58,500 bases of DNA from Copromyces sp. CBS 386.78 (taxonomy: Eukaryota; Ascomycota; Sordariomycetes; Sordariales; Sordariaceae), in assembly GCA_030685235.1 (NCBI GenBank), contig MU839271.1, positions 1 to 58,500 of the forward strand, written 5' to 3'. Positions 58,129 to 58,500 of this stretch are shown one piece after another (positions within the stretch are counted from its first letter, which is position 1; every line of letters starts with the position of its first letter). Position numbers and translations under genes: made by a program. The notes under the pieces were generated by a model. It was not told the DNA's origin. It searched no databases and saw only the letters and a list, made by a program, of their open reading frames with translations.

Positions 58129-58500
58129 TAGTCTTCCTTTGGGCGGAGCTGGATATGCCCGAAGGAGGCAGTAAAACGCCCATCTTCTAGAATACTTATT
58201 AGTTAAGTTTTTTAAAATCGGAAATTCTTCCTTACTAGAGGCCGTATCCTACGGCCTCTACTCGGAAATTTAAATCTTTTATATTATTTTTATTATTATT
58301 ATTTTTTTATTTTTTTTCATTCTCATTATTATCTTTATTTTTACTTTTATTTTTATTTTTATTTTTAAATCTAAATGTTTTTTCACTCTCATTATTATCT
58401 TTATCTTTATTTTTATTTTTATTTTTATTTTTATTTTTATTTTTATTTTTATTTTTATTTTTATTTTTATTTTTACTTTTATTTTTATTTTTATTTTTAT
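58129..58500 (-). mobile_element. Helitron HelD, 3' end
   Basis: Minus-strand Helitron whose 3' terminus (GGGCGTTTTACTGCC, hairpin, GACTA) lies at 58129-58182, with host A at 58128. A second small palindrome, GAGGCCGTA/TACGGCCTC, is at 58238-58260. The body runs off the right edge through (AAAAT)n-type microsatellite. Confidence 0.75.
58262..58500. repeat. (TTTTA)n microsatellite, two blocks
   Basis: ATTTTT-type repeats from 58320 to the edge, with a duplicated segment TTTTTTCA(C)TCTCATTATTATCTTTAT at 58312-58336 and 58379-58404. Similar tracts follow R1 elsewhere, suggesting that an R1 unit lies just outside. Confidence 0.9.

Overview
The window looks like a repeat-dense, AT-rich block from a filamentous ascomycete (Pezizomycotina). 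The sequence is saturated with TpA, and CpA/TpG are scarce while CpG survives. Transposon reading frames are studded with TAA/TAG stops and show repeated G-to-A and C-to-T changes at conserved residues (His to Tyr, Cys to Tyr, Asp to Asn, Gly to Ser). This is the signature of repeat-induced point mutation (RIP). I find no intact host gene: every recognisable reading frame is a relic of a mobile element, and the species cannot be named from the sequence.

Layout. Almost the whole window is one nest of transposons whose insertion order can be read from target-site duplications (TSDs) and interrupted reading frames. My labels: G1-G3 Ty3/gypsy elements, L1-L4 Tad-like LINEs, HelA-HelE Helitrons, Sa-Sc short gag-only LTR elements, M1-M4 MITEs with 8-bp TSDs, T1-T2 TIR elements with TA TSDs, R1 a roughly 155-190-bp repeat. 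The outer layer is G2, a gypsy on the minus strand (protease and gag at 1909-4423, gag N-terminus resuming at 42831 and 45012). It holds L4 (865-1905), itself cut by HelC (1-864), then HelA (4424-42830) and Sc (42861-45006). HelA is a non-autonomous Helitron with R1 repeats and M2-M4; near its 5' end it was split by G1 (4509-40051, TSD GTGGT). G1 (minus strand) carries L1 (5400-12595, itself holding M1), HelB (14959-33115), Sb (33698-35812) and T1 (38179-39061). HelB, a once autonomous Rep/helicase Helitron, carries L2 (20819-24869), Sa (26976-29134) and a 501-bp TRIM (30207-30707). The nest is five layers deep.

Right of the nest (45275-58500) are a less mutated GC-richer island, another R1 copy with an (AAAAT)n tail, a tRNA-derived sequence with L3 (46035-46297), a gypsy relic G3 on the plus strand (LTR, gag, protease; 46569-49760), and a second degraded Rep/helicase Helitron, HelE, on the minus strand (about 49950-58128) carrying T2. 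HelD begins at 58129 and leaves the window.

Nothing here forms a working pathway; the content is a fossil record of transposition and RIP. Points for follow-up: a conserved small reading frame downstream of the helicase gene in both HelB and HelE; a set of MITEs whose TIRs contain a duplicated sub-motif, two of them in the same R1 target site; a TIR element that carries a tRNA-like sequence with a poly(A) tract; and Helitron termini with a hairpin but a non-canonical 3' end.
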